NCBI GenBank assembly: GCA_023846275.1
Contig: CM043869.1
Coordinates: 20,567,275 to 20,631,274 of the forward strand
DNA: 64,000 nt
DNA from: Vanilla planifolia
Taxonomy: Eukaryota > Streptophyta > Magnoliopsida > Asparagales > Orchidaceae
Direction of reading: 5' to 3'
A program made the position numbers and the translations under genes. The notes below the pieces were generated by a model. It was not told the origin of the DNA. It searched no databases and was given only the letters and a program-made list of their open reading frames with translations. Positions 1 through 11,833 of the stretch are shown here, piece after piece (position 1 is the stretch's first letter; each line of letters begins with the position of its first letter).

Positions 1-3000
1 ATATAGAGAGGGCTACCTTTAGAATTCAAAATATATTTATTTGCTTTTAAACTTATGGATCTCCTAATTGGATAATGAATAGAAATACGACTAGATTTGC
101 AACAAAAATTATAAACAATTTTGGATGTTGTAATCAAGTTACTTGTATAAGTAAGAGTTATATGTAAATGAGAGACATTCACATGTGGACAAGTATGAGC
201 ATGAAAAGAAACATGTGAATGAACCTTAACAAATTTTTCCATTGAATCTTCAGGTTCTTTTTGTAGCATGGTAAAATGAAATAATTTTTGTTTTGTTTCA
301 ACATTTTTTTCTTAGTTAAATATTCTCATGTTTCAAAGAATTAATACACGAGTAACTTACAAATAATAACTTTTCACAATCAACATAGTTATATTTAACT
401 TAGAGAAAAAAATACGTGACTATACTTCTTAGAGTTATTTATTTTTTACTCTAAGATCATTACATTGCTCTTATAAATCTTGAATATCTTGTTCATGTTT
501 GTCAAGCCTCTTTTTAAATTGATATGCATATTGATTAACTTCTTATGTTCATTTGTTAATTTTTCAAAGCAAACAAATAGGTTATCATTAAAATCAAAGA
601 ATGAACCATAAACAACATAAGGAGTGAATTATGTAGCTTTGTTTGAAAGACTCAAATTAGAAGTTTTTGAGGTTACTCTCTTCTTCTTTTTCTTTTTTAT
701 AATAATTTATACTTGATAATTATCATATAATGTTTCAAGTACTTATAATGCCTCATAATACATGGATAATTGACAAATATTTATTCTAATGTTTTGAGAT
801 AGAACATGATATAGTAGATTTAGTCCTTTTGCATTCAGTTGGATCATCATATATGATATACTATCATTAGAATTAGGAATAGCACAAGGATTTCCAAAAA
901 ACATCTCAAAAGCCATAGTCTATCTTATGAACGTAGGCTTTAAAAACATCTTAAAAAAGCATAGTGATTTGCTTGAAATAAAGAAGGACAATCTCTAGTG
1001 GAAACAATAATAATTCAAGTAATTCACCACACACACAAGGAGAAAGTATTAGATCTTTTCTTAAAAATTTCTTTCTTTAATGCAGTTGACTCTAATAACA
1101 ATTGAAGGAACAGTTCAACCTATAAGAGAGAGGGCAAACTATGCCATTTAAATTCCTTAAAAAATACATTTTTCTAATCAATGAAAGATTTTAAGTTAAT
1201 GCTCAATAGTCCAATACTTTTAATAAAGCTCTTAGTTGCTTTAAAAATTGATTCAAATGGTTGGACCACAAACAACCTGCATCCATCTTTGATCCTAGAC
1301 TAAGTTTACACACTAAATGAAAATAGTTTTTCACAACATGCTAGATAAATTACAAATACTTATAAGAACTTGATTAGCATTGATAATAAATAACTTAAAC
1401 TTAAACCATTGGCCAACTATAGCCATAACAAAACAACTCAAATGAGTTACAATAGCTAAAAAGCAAAATGGTAAACATTTAAAAATATATATATTTATAT
1501 AATAGCAAACTATGCCTTGAATCCTTTAAAACACAACTAACACAAAATATTAAAGATGCTTAGAATAGAGTTATCAATGCAAGTTAAAGAAAAATGAACT
1601 AAAAGTAAATTGAGATCCATCAAGATTTTAGCTTTATAGCTTTAATTAAGTAAAGTTATAGAAAGTTAAGCAATAGGTAGTTGAAAAATATTTACAAGTG
1701 AATCTTCCACTTTGTCTATTCTGAATGCACTCCTGTTTATATCTTTTATTAGTCTATTGTTGATTAAAGTAAGCACAATGACTATAATTTGTTTTCTTGA
1801 AATGATTAAATTAATCATTATAGCCTCAGTTTGCATTTTTGTTTGATTAAGAGATCATACTAAAGTGAAAATAAAGAGAATTAATCACACCAAAAAAGCT
1901 CTTATCCAACCTATTAATTTTACTTATTAAAACTTATTGTATGATTATGATCAAATATATTGCATTACATAATTGTCACTCAACAAACATTGTTAAGGGT
2001 TTTATAAACATCATATAAGATAAAGATCATATAAGTACAATACAATTATATTAGTAGATTTTTCAAGTGATTTAGAGATCATACACATCTAATAATAGAA
2101 TTGTATGTGTATAATAAGTTTTGTGTTGCATTAGGATTTATTTCTTATATGATATATAATAGTATCAATATAAAGATGTGAATGTTAGACTTAGGCTTTA
2201 ACTTGTTAAAGATTCTATGTACGTGTATAATAATTTTATCGTATAAGTATGAACATGCAATAACTATATTACTTGATTTATTGTTGTTTAGTCATACTTA
2301 TATGATACTAGGGTTGTACATGTATGGTCCAATTACAATTTATTCATGACATAGGTTGCAAGAAAGAAATATGATCATATAATTATGAAAATTAGTTTTG
2401 TATATATATCATATATGCAAAGTTTTAACACTCTGAATATAATTAATAATCAAAAATGTGTGATGCTAGGCATGACAAAACTTAAGCTTCTCTGATTTAA
2501 CGTAAAATAATTATAGCATATATATGATGATCACATCATACAGATAAAATATCTTCACAATTTTTAATTATACTAAGAATGTAAGACAAAATGTAAATAA
2601 TGCAAGAACAATATCAATTATCATAGTATACGATCATAACATAGTGAAGAATAATGCTTTGTTTTAACTTAATTTCTTAACCTTAAGGTATGATTTGAAT
2701 CTCAAATATTCTATATCAAATGAGTATGTGCTTTAGTACTATCCATGACTAAACTAACTAGAAGAATAATAATTTAACCCAGATGCATAAAGGAAAAGTC
2801 TAACTATAAGTGCTATTGATGCATAAGGGAAAATTTTAATAATTCTAAGTTGACAATGTATAAACGAGGAAGCTTAATATGATTTAGCCAAGCCATTTGA
2901 ATCTTGTCCACTTGGTTCAAGTTAGTAAGTTGAGCTAAGTTTTGAGCAAAGGTCACCAAACATCAATCCACTCCAAAATGTGTCCCTTTCTCTTTAACTA

Positions 3001-4480
3001 TCGTTCACTTCCTTTACTTACAATCACGAAAAGTTCTCATAAATTAAAAAAACAATTACATAAAAATAAATTTAATTTTGTGATTATTAAACTCATAGAA
3101 TCAATATTCAATTTAAATTTGAATTCAATAAAATTTGTATCATATGAGTTTTAATAATGTATTACTTTATAACTTATATTCACATCTTTTCTTAGGCCAT
3201 ATATCACCTTTTTCTAAAGATCTATAACTTTTTTAAAAACAAATGAGTTTTAAAAATTTAAAAATTTATTCAAAATTCCAGGTAAATAACTATAAAATAA
3301 ATTTGTTTACATTTTAAAAGGTAGCAATACTCTCATTTTAAGATCTTAAATTAATCCTAAGATCACAATTCTTTGTTATTTTAAATAGTCATTAATTTAA
3401 AGTCTTCAAAATAATTTTTTAAATATCTTCGGTTTTGGGATGCTAAAATCAATTTCAAATAATCATGAATTTTTAGCATCCACTTTCCTTACTTTTTATT
3501 TTAATGAGGTAGTACGGATATAATTTATCCTATATTTATGATAAGTTATCTTGATAACCTAATTAAGCTCTAAAAAATTTCAAGTAGTTTTCTTATTTAA
3601 ATTATGGATAAATATTCCATTAATTCATTAACCAATGGTGTATCATGTTTACTAAACTATTTTTGGGACTTTTGTTCATAGAGTTAAGAGACAAGAAAAT
3701 TTTAATTTAGCAAATTGATTTTATATCTCGTGTGTTACTTGGGAAAGAAATCCTTTGGTAGGGTTTTATGTAAAATCATGCATTTAGTTATGCTTTAGAA
3801 GTTCACATACACAATTTTGAATCCATATTTCAAAATTAAATATTACAACTTGTCATTATAAATTTATTTAGAAGGAGATTGTTTTATATTTTCTCTGTAA
3901 CATTCAACACATTCATCCTTTAAAGCTTTCATTAGCAAATCTATGTTATATAGAGTTGGCCTCTTAAAGAAAATTATCAAATGTATATCGATCAACAATC
4001 TATCCATTTATAAGAATTGACAAAAAATTGATATTATGATATTAAATATTAATTACTAATCTATATTAGATCGTATGGATCTAGAGGATATTATTAAATT
4101 ATTTGATGTAAATAGGGTTTGTTTGTAAAACTTAAAAACAACTTTTAAATTATGGATCTAGAGGATATTATTATATATATAATACGAATAATCTAATATG
4201 TTTGAAAAAATTGATAGAAGTTTTTAAACAAATCAAGCTTTAGTACTACATTTCAATAGCCTTTTTCTATTGCAAGTATTTTGATGAGATTTAAAACCGA
4301 GCCTTAGCAAAATAAAGTTTTAAAAAGGAATTTTGCATACGTAAAAACAAAAAATTCATGAAAACTATTAGATTTTTTTTGTTATGTTTTTTAGATTAAA
4401 TTGAAAAATGGTTGAAAAGTGTAGAAAATAATATTTTTCAAAAGTTTTGAAAAGGTATTTTTTATTGGAGAGGACTAAAA
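1..4480. other. AT-rich intergenic DNA without a recognisable gene
   Basis: This stretch is strongly AT-rich and full of stop codons in all frames. The only open frame of note (2942-3154, 70 codons, plus strand) is rich in Lys, Asn, Ser and Ile, as random AT-rich DNA would be, and shows no known motif. I see no splice-bounded coding blocks, RNA genes or transposon protein motifs. Old transposon sequence too diverged to read by eye is possible. Confidence 0.6.
4075..4173. repeat. 22-bp direct repeat
   Basis: The 22-bp string at 4075-4096 (atggatctagaggatatta plus 3 bases) recurs exactly at 4152-4173, 77 bp further on. The spacer is ordinary AT-rich DNA. This is a local duplication. The pair could also be the scar of a small insertion, but the spacer shows no terminal repeats to support that. 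Confidence 0.7.
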
Positions 4481-4615
4481 TAGATTAAAATCTTTTTTAA
4501 AATATTTAATACTTTAAAATATAAGTTCCCATTCTTGTGTTTACTAGGGCTCACATCTCTATCATGGCTTCTTCTCTGATTCAAACATTAGCTGAAGCCT
4601 ACAAGTCATCCTCAA

Positions 4616-5149
4616 TTATGGGGGCTCAAAAACAAAGTCAGCAAATAACAGCTTTTTAAGTGTTTCGGGTAGGGGCATACCCCTTTCCCAATGAAAATCA
4701 GCAAAACAGGCCCTCTTGGAGACCCAATCAGCAGGGGCATTGCCCTCACGAAGGATGTGTGAAAACTGTGTAGTCAGTCTGCTTCTAGCATAATGAAGGG
4801 CATCATAAAAGATATTGCAGTCTGTAGGGCGATGGAGCATATGAGTGACCTCCTGGATAGCAGTAATCGAGTCAGACTGAAACTCAATGGCCATAAAGCT
4901 CTGAAGCTTCGTCTTAACCATAGCAAGGGCTTCCAATAATGCATGAACCTCCAAAGTGTTACTAGAGTGAGATATAAAGGACTTCCCCATAGCAAAGAGA
5001 GGTTGGCCAAGATGATCTCTGGCAATCATACCAATCCCTGCAATTTTGCCAGAAACAGCTGCATCACAATTGAGAATAAGCCATCCTGTGGGGGGAGGAA
5101 GCCAAGTAGAGGTTAAGTGACCCAAAGAGTAGGGCTTTCTGTTGGACAA
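4616..5149 (-). pseudogene. RNase H domain (RVT_3 type) at the LINE C-terminus
   Basis: This 177-codon open stretch is the best-preserved part of the LINE. It has the RVT_3 RNase H pattern of plant elements: WLILNCDAAV with the first catalytic Asp, GIGMIARDHLGQPLF, NTLEVHALLEAL with the Glu, IEFQSDSITAI with the second Asp, and FSHILREGNAPADWVSKRA with the last Asp. All expected catalytic acids are present. The frame ends at a TAA just before the 3' untranslated region. It is part of a dead polyprotein, not a separate gene. Confidence 0.9.
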
Positions 5150-5242
5150 GGATGAAGAGTAAGAACGGTGTGAAGTAGTTGCAGCAACCTCAAGCTTAAT
5201 CTTGCGGATAAGGATGCTATGACTGAAAGTGGGCTCCTTATG

Positions 5243-5602
5243 CTATTTCAAATTACGATTAGCCCAAATATAGTACATGGTCATGGACACCACAGCCAGA
5301 TGATGAGCCCGATCCTCCCTCCGAGCACCACGCCAACACATGGCCGGGAAAATATGGGCGAATGTATTCTCAGAATCAGTCAAACACATACCCTGAACCA
5401 AACCAAGTGCAGCAGCAGAAACTCCAAGCATAAAGTCAAACCAAATGCATTGTGCCTCCTTACAATTCCAAAACACATGATAAAGGGTTTGAGCCACCTC
5501 ACAACCCCAAATGCAAGAATCAACACTACTCAGATGTCTCCTAACACACCAAGTAGTCGTAGGAATAAGATCCCTCGCAACCCTCCAAATGAATGTGTGC
5601 AC
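5243..5602 (-). pseudogene. zf-RVT zinc-binding region of the LINE
   Basis: An open stretch of 119 codons carries the zf-RVT pattern common downstream of plant LINE reverse transcriptases: FIWRVARDLIPTTTWCVRR, then CIWGCEVAQTLYHVFWNC with Cys, Cys, His and Cys in the expected order, then CIWFDF. It is in the same frame as the RNase H domain but separated from it by stops. Upstream pieces at 6178-5924 and 5841-5617 are connection-region remnants in alternating frames. Confidence 0.8.
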
Positions 5603-6408
5603 TCTCGACGTAGTCCTCAGCTCCCAAACCCAAGAAAAGTGATTCCTCTGAAGGTCGCCATGGGTATGAAGAATAATCTCCCTATAGAATAACGAACAAG
5701 AGACATAACTTTAGCCAATAGTGGCCCGACCAAGCTCATCCAGAGCACAACAATGCTTCTACAGGAGGCGACAGATCCGATCACAAAGGTGAGTGTCGGA
5801 CCAGGTAGAGATGGCATTAAGGTCCCATCATCCCCTCTCAATCATACAATCCATAACCAAACTCAGCCAGATGGCCTCCATATTAATATATGTGGGCCAA
5901 CACCTAATGGGGAGAAAATCTAGCTAGTTATCCTCAAAAAAATCAATAACACTACCATCACCAAGCTGCCAAACAAAACCCTGAATAGCAAAAGGGAGAG
6001 AATCCATAATAAGCCGGCAAGCATGAGAGGCACCCCGGGTTGCCCGACATAAGTTGTTACCAAACGGGTACTTCCTCCTCATAATGTCCACCCATAAGCA
6101 TTCCTCACGATAGAGTAGTCTCCTACAATGCTTCATAATCAATGCATGCTTCCATAGACGAAGGCGAACAAGGCCCAAACCTCCAAAATCTTTTGGGTCA
6201 GAGATAGTGTCCCAGTCAGCATAATGAATGGAGTGGTGATGGTTCGCACCACACTAGAGAAAAGTCCTCATACATCTCTCAATCGCCTTCAAAGTCCCCA
6301 AGGGATCAACACAGTGACTTAGCACAAAGTTGGGAATAGCCCAAGCACAGCCTTAATCATCGCAACCCTACTAGCTAAGGAGAGGTGCCTAACACTCCAC
6401 TTTGCTAT

Positions 6409-7300
6409 CTAATCCTCAATCTTCTGAATGATATAGTTGAAGTCCCCCTTGTGGAGGAGAGTAGCCAAAATAGGGACCCCTAAGTAAAAGAGTTTTGTGT
6501 CTCTCGGAATCATCAGTTTCTGAGCCATGGTGCATATCCTTTTCTCCCTCATTCCTCTGCTAAAGTAAAGAGAGGACTTTGCCAAATTAACCTTCAGGCC
6601 AGTGTGCTTTGTAAAATGAGAAAGAGGTTTCTTAACAACCCTAACAGAATAACAAGAAACCATAGCATACAGAATAATATCATAAGCATATAAGAGATGG
6701 GAAACAACAGGAGCATTTGTAGAACACCAAAATCCAAGTAAAGTCCTCTCTGCATACTTGGGGGCCACCATGGAGAAGAACTCCATCACAATAGTAAATA
6801 AATAAGGGGAGAGGGGACACCCTTGGCGTAAGCCTCTCTTAGCCTGAATCCACTGGAGCCTCACACGCCTACACCCAATCAATCCAAGACAATAGAAATC
6901 CCATGAGGAACATCATCTCCACAACAAAGTCCCATCTGACACTATCATAAGCATGTTCCAAATCTAGCTTAATAGCCATCAAGCCAGCCTTGGAAGAAGA
7001 AGAATGCATCTGTACCGCCATCTCCTGGGCAATGAAGATGCTATCAGAAATAGTTCTCCCAGGAACAAAAGCACCCTTCTCAGAAGCAATAATGGAAAGG
7101 AGAATAGCCATCAATCTGTCAACAAAAATCCGTGCCACGATTTTATAAATAAGGTTGCACAAGCTGATGGGCCTATAATGCCTCGATCTACATGCCCCCT
7201 GTCTTTTTGGGATGAGGATCACCAAGGTGTCCTTCCAAGAACATGGCATGTGACGATCTCTAAAGAAATAATACACAGCCTGGATAATGTCCTCTTGCAT
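6409..7300 (-). pseudogene. LINE reverse transcriptase domain with altered YADD box
   Basis: The first part (7300-6869) has LVILIPKRQGA, YRPISLCNLIYKIVARI, GAFVPGRTISDSI and KLDLEHAYDSVRWDF, which holds the first catalytic Asp. The second part (6882-6409, next frame) has AKRGLRQGCPLSPYLF, HLLYAYDIILYA, TGLKVNLAKSSLYFS and FYLGVPI. In place of the usual F/YADD box the sequence reads YAYD: the first Asp of the pair is Tyr (codon at 6682-6684 on the plus strand), which would abolish polymerase activity. About 15 residues normally found between the two parts seem to be missing at the frame break near 6880, suggesting a small deletion. Confidence 0.9.
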
Positions 7301-7949
7301 GATATCCCAGTAGCCTACTATAAACTCAGAGGTAATCCCATATACACCAGGTGCATTATTTCTCCTGCATGATCGAATGGCAGTCGAGATCTCCTCTATA
7401 GAAACATCGCGAACAAGGCTAGAATGTCACTCAAAGCTGATACAAGCATGTGAAATGTGACGTAACGAAGGTAATGCGTCAAGTTCACACCCCCTCTTGA
7501 CTCCAAAGTACTGCATAAGTGCTTCACCAATCAACCCCGAGGTGTCTAACTCGCTCCCATCCTTGTTCTTCAACTTAGTAATCAAGTTTTTCCTCTATCT
7601 AGAAGTTGCAGCAGCATGGAAGAATCTAAAATTTCTATCCCCAAGACAAGCCCAATGAAGTTTTGCCCATTACCACCACCATTTTTCCTCTAAAGCACAC
7701 CCCATATTGAACTCCATAATAAGGTTCCCCAAGTGAATATGTTCCTCCTCCGTGAGCCCAACATTGGACTCCTTATTTTGTAATTCGGTGATCAATCTTC
7801 CCCTATCTCTGTTCCCTTCTGTTATGTTCCCCACATCTGTCTTACTCCATCTGTGTAACACCACCATGCATCTTTGAAACTTTGTAGTAAGAGAGGTCAT
7901 TCTGTCACCATTTGCCTTCCTCCTCCAAACATCCTTCACAATGCCAGTA

Positions 7950-8719
7950 GAATTAGGGTTATCGAGCCAAACGCTTTCAAATCTATACCTTGGTTGGGCC
8001 GGTGTGGTAGATCTGCCATCAAAAACTACCACAAGGGGGCAATGATCTGAACCAATATGTGCCAGATGTGTAACAGAAAAGGAGGCGAAAGAACACAATC
8101 CTCTCGAATTAATGAGTGCTCGATCAAGCCTTTTCCAGATTCTTGCACTTCCCTTCTTGTCATTGCACCACATGTATCTGTTCCCCACAAAGCCAAGGTC
8201 AACAAGACAAAGCTCCTACATTACTTCATGGAATTCCTGCTACTCCAGAACATAGCTAAACTGCTTCCCCCCTTTTTTCTCATCCTGTGACAAGACAAAG
8301 TTGAAATCCCCCAAGACCATCATAGGGCCATCCTATGTAGACTCCTCCCTAAGGATTGCCAAATGCCCCTGCGATTATAAGAGTCTTTAGGGGGGTTAAA
8401 CAACACAACACCTAATATGCATGCCATGACAAAGCTCCACATCCATCACCACAACGTGTGTAGATGTTCTGGTAACACTCAAGTCAATATCCTGTCTCCA
8501 GAGGACAACAATACCCCCAGACTTCCCTTTAGCTGGCTACACTGCAAAGTTCCAGTCCCTGCCCAACAGAATATCAGCATTCCGCCTATCAAAGGTTTCA
8601 ACTCTCGTCTCAACCAATGCAATAACACCAATATTAGCCTCTCTAGTGAATCTCTAAAGATAACAACGTGATTTGCAATCTCTAATGCCCCGAATATTCC
8701 AAACAGCAATCTTAGTCAT
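7950..8719 (-). pseudogene. APE-like endonuclease domain of the LINE
   Basis: This is the exonuclease-endonuclease-phosphatase fold that nicks target DNA. Visible blocks are MTKIAVWNIRGIRD at the start, IALVETRVETFDRR with the catalytic Glu, GRDWNFAV followed by PAKGKSGGIVVLW, VLGDFNFVLSQ, and GSDHCPLVVVFDG with the terminal Asp-His pair. In-frame stops occur after RDCKSRCYL and after RDWNFAV. Two further TAG codons interrupt the stretch leading to VDLGFVGNRYMWCND. A segment of about 70 bp near 8335-8400 (PPKDSYNRRGIW) is in a shifted frame. Frame is regained from 8188 down, where the open frame extends past the domain to 7670. The catalytic motifs are conserved although the gene is dead, so decay is moderate. 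Confidence 0.88.
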
Positions 8720-8920
8720 GTAGAAACTATCAATAACGAAGTAGTCGACCCAATGGGAAAACTCCCAAAGTCATACCAAGGCTTAGTAGACATATAATAA
8801 TAGAAGATTAGACCCTCCCTTCTTCTTGCCCAAGCATGCACTATGAAGTCAAAAGGATCCTTGATGAGTCGCCACCAGGAAATGCTACAATCCACGCATT
8901 GCAGCAAAAGGATATTAGCA

Positions 8921-11190
8921 TCAGATGTGAGCCTCATGTGATTCATTAGTGTTGTTTCCAATTCCTACCTCCGCCTGAGGGCCAACCAAAGCCCTCAAAT
9001 CATCACCTTCCAGAAATGGACATGAGGTATTCGTGTCCAAAACCTTCATGGTGGACTGTTGTTCCCTGTCACCATAATAGGACCCATGGGTCCTAGGGAT
9101 CCACCTTGCTCTAGTCTGATCTCCTCCTCTTGCAGTTGAAGAGCTCCTTCTTCTAATGGTAGACCTACCCCTACTTCTCCATCTTCCCGAGTCTGTGTGA
9201 TAGGAGCTGCCAATTTGAGTGCCTCCAATGGTGCGGTTTGGTCCTTGATTATTTGAAGCCAATCTACACTTTCTAGGTTGGACCACCATCCATGGCCCCA
9301 ACCCCTCATGAATTTCCTCCTCAACTTTCATCCAAGGTGACAAGTTATTCGGAACATGGTGGGGAACCACATCAATATCATCAACATCATCTTCATGTGT
9401 GTCAAGGGTGGCGCGAGCAGCAGGTGGAGTGCGCGCAGCAACGACAGTGGCAGCACAAGCTGGAAGTGGCGCGCGCTCCACTGTAGCAATAGCTGAAGGT
9501 GGCGTGTGCTCACCTGTAGCAATGGCACCACGCTCCAAAGGTGGCGCGTGCACATCCGTGGAAGTGGCATTACGCGTCCACTCGGGCTCAGCAGACGACG
9601 CGCGTAACCCTGTAGCAATAGCATCCGACGAGCGCTGAGAAGGTGGCGTGCACGCGCCTATAGCAAAAGGACCCAAAGTAGCCGCATACCCAAAAGGTGG
9701 CGCTCACGCGCCTGTGGCATTTGCATCAGCAGACATAGCATTTCCTGTAGTGTTAGCAAAAACCGCGCTACCACGTGCATCAGTGCCCAACGAGGTGGCA
9801 TTAACGAGTGCATCATCCCCAGCATTTATTACTGCAACATTTGCAATTTCAAGTGGTGTTTAAAGTGGCTGTCATTTGGTTCCTTGAAATATTTGCTTGC
9901 CTTATGTAATTCTCTGTTTTTGTTTGTTGTGTTTGACCTGCGTTACGAACTCTCCTTTGGCACTTTTCTGAGGTGTGCCCCACATAGCCACATTCAAAGA
10001 AAATACGTGGCAACCCTTCAAATTCAAAGGGTTGGAAAGTTCGACCAAGTTCACCACAAAGCCACATCCCGGGCTTTAGAGGTTTAGTTAAATCCATGCG
10101 TATGCAGACACGGGCAAATGCCGACCTCATTAGTTGTGCTATCCATCCATCCAGTGGAATTGGTTCCCCTATATTCATGGCAATCCTGATGATGTTATCA
10201 ACATCCCAATACAATAACGACAAAGCCGGGAAACAAACCCATACAGGAGCACACATAGTAGAACTAGAAGATGGTATAAAATCTGCTGTCCACATATCCA
10301 GCCCAATAGCATGACCGACCACCTACCATGGACCTCCAAGCCATACCTTGTTTCTCTCCTCTACTGACTCAAAGTGGAGACAGAAGCAATTATGAGGTAG
10401 TTCAAGAACCCTAAAATTCTTCCAAGTGACCCCAACGGCTAGTGAGCATGCGATCAATGACTGGGAAGGGAAGGGAGTCACCATATACCCTTCCAACCAA
10501 ATCGTGTTTGTGAAACTCTTTTCGTCTCATGCATCCCTCTTGGGACATAACAATAGCCCCATTTTCCAGTTGGTTACTAACCATAGCCACCCTCTCCTTG
10601 ATATCCACCAATGCCAGGGCAACAAATGAAGAGACCCCACCATTGGATGTGAAATTATTTGTGAGTGCATCCCTAAAGGAGACACGGGCCCCAATATTAG
10701 CCTGCGGGTTTTCCCCCACCTTAGCATCAACATGCGGTTCTTGAGGAGTAATTCCTCTAGCTTGTCGAGATACCTCAGTAACATTACGATCAGCTATGTC
10801 CACAGCATCAATAACAACATTTGCAGCTTCAACAATGTTAACTACATTGCATTTCAACACAGGATCAAACAAAGCTGCAATGGATTCAGGTCGCAAGTCA
10901 TGTGAGTTTTGAGAGGCTGCACCATCACCAAGGGTAGATTCAACAAATACATCATCAACTCCAAGATTGACCAAGCATGGGCCAACATTTGAAGAGCATT
11001 CCCCCAATTCAGCCATGGCAACATCATCATGAGTATATGAATCTAAATCAACCAAGAGCCTAAGCGCAAGTTCTTTGCCTTTATCTTTTGAAACAGATTT
11101 CTTGGATTCAACACACATGTGATTAATTAGAGAAGAGCTACCTCCATTCCTCAACTTTTTACTACTACGTGTTGCCTTTGCCCCAACCAT
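8921..11190 (-). pseudogene. LINE ORF1 (nucleic-acid-binding protein with DUF4283 and zf-CCHC_4), frameshifted
   Basis: ORF1 proteins of plant LINEs bind the element RNA. The best start is the ATG at 11190 (MVGAKATRSSKK). The N-terminal part is low-complexity. A DUF4283-like domain begins near 10530 (HDLVGRVYGD, then SRWGHLEEF) and continues after a one-base shift near 10411 (RVLELPHNCFCLHFES), meets an in-frame TAG just after GGPW, and goes on as VVGHAIGLDMWTADF to about 10270. Then comes IRMDLTKPL and a CCHC knuckle (ECGYVGHTSEKC) near 10000. The first Cys of that knuckle is replaced by Phe (RIFFECG), so the zinc site is damaged. The tail (9676-8921, another frame) has a Pro/Ala-rich repeat, then LGPWMVVQPRKCR, a linker typical of this family. 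At least two frame changes are needed to join the parts. Family assignment is secure; exact joins are inferred. Confidence 0.85.
9465..9725 (-). repeat. In-frame degenerate minisatellite inside LINE ORF1
   Basis: On the plus strand a core of the form ggtggcgYgYgcncncctgt followed by agcaatagca recurs with starts near 9465, 9498, 9540, 9642 and 9696. The spacings are 33, 42, 102 and 54 bp, all multiples of three, so copy number can change without breaking the reading frame. On the minus strand it encodes variants of AIATGEHTPPS and AIATVERAPLP. It is much more GC-rich than the surroundings. Confidence 0.7.
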
Positions 11191-11830
11191 AAGGAAATAG
11201 GAGTGACTATCCTCGGAACAAGGGAGAAATAAGGCACCAATAGCAAGATGGAACACACTCAATCCACAAAATAGTGGCTACCTGCAGCAAATTCCGAAGC
11301 ACACAGCAGTATGCAGCAAATATTGAATAGCAAGATGCAGCAATAAGAAGCATAAGCACAACACTGCAAGCACGGCCACACCTTCTGTTATTACAATTGA
11401 TTACAAGGCCAATTTCCCAAATAAACGAGTTGATTTCAGTAGCAAATCCAAGCAGCAGCAAACACCCCCGCAGCAAATTCAGCAGCGCGCACAAGGAGAT
11501 GATGGCACGATGATCATCCGGCCACCCGCAGCAGCCGCGCGCCAACCCTGTATTATTACACGCCAAGGCGCAAATTCACGCTTATAGCATACTGCATTCA
11601 AAAATACATCCAGGGGCGCGCAATCGCTAGCGGAGAGCGCAGAGGGCGCGCGCGCACAAAATCGCTACGGGCGCGGTAAGATGTCCCGCGAGACACAGAT
11701 CTTTTAATCGTAGTCCAGCAAGACCGCGAAACCAAATTTTGAAATTTTCGGTTCAAAATTAGGCGGCCAACTTAGAGGTCGTCTTCAACCTCTGAAACAT
11801 CATATTTGTAGTGAACAGTAAACCCTAGAA
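11191..11830. other. GC-rich presumed 5' untranslated region of the LINE and flank
   Basis: There is no credible reading frame here. The GC content and CpG density rise sharply (runs of gcgcgcg near 11630-11660), and the trinucleotide cag/gca is frequent between 11290 and 11500. Position directly upstream of ORF1 on the minus strand suggests the LINE 5' untranslated region and promoter. The 5' end of the element is not marked by a visible target-site duplication, so some of this may be host DNA. Confidence 0.45.
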
Positions 11831-11833
11831 GAG

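Larger units (their letters stand above)
4616..8719 (-). pseudogene. LINE ORF2 polyprotein (endonuclease, reverse transcriptase, zf-RVT, RNase H), broken
   Basis: ORF2 nicks target DNA and copies the element RNA at the nick. The start is the ATG at 8719, giving MTKIAVWNIRG, the usual beginning of the endonuclease in this family. The frame runs about 4.1 kb, or about 1,370 codons, the normal size. Domains in order are endonuclease (8719 to about 7950), reverse transcriptase (about 7300-6409), connection region, zf-RVT (5602-5243) and RNase H (5149-4616). Most coding blocks lie in one frame, but the endonuclease has several stops and a pair of compensating shifts, the RT is split into two frames near 6880, and the 6409-5617 stretch switches frame and has stops. 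The RT active site is mutated. The protein cannot be made. Confidence 0.92.
4500..11560 (-). mobile_element. L1-type plant LINE (non-LTR retrotransposon), nearly full length, inactive
   Basis: Reading on the minus strand, the order is ORF1 with a DUF4283-like domain and a CCHC knuckle (11190-8921), a short gap, then ORF2 beginning at an ATG at 8719 with endonuclease, reverse transcriptase, zf-RVT and RNase H and ending at 4616. This is the domain order of plant L1-type LINEs that carry an RNase H. There are no LTRs. Several frameshifts and in-frame stops rule out autonomous activity. The 3' untranslated part lies below 4616 and the GC-rich 5' untranslated part above 11190. I could not find a clear poly(A) tail or target-site duplication, so both ends are approximate. 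Confidence 0.9.

Noticed and set aside
4360-4500. T-rich runs that might be the LINE poly(A) tail in reverse
   Set aside because: No run is clearly longer than background for this AT-rich DNA, and no matching target-site duplication was found near 11.6-11.8 kb.
5219-5692. Plus-strand open frame of 157 codons
   Set aside because: It is antisense to the LINE zf-RVT region, has no motif, and the minus-strand reading is clearly the family protein.
7004-7372. Plus-strand open frame of 122 codons
   Set aside because: Antisense shadow of the LINE reverse transcriptase; no family features.
8716-8961. Minus-strand 81-codon frame overlapping the ORF1-ORF2 junction
   Set aside because: Out of frame with ORF2 and without a motif; the ATG at 8719 in the other frame begins the endonuclease.
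9399-9863. Plus-strand Ala/Val-rich open frames (9399-9638, 9648-9863)
   Set aside because: They arise from the GC-rich minisatellite of LINE ORF1 read on the opposite strand.
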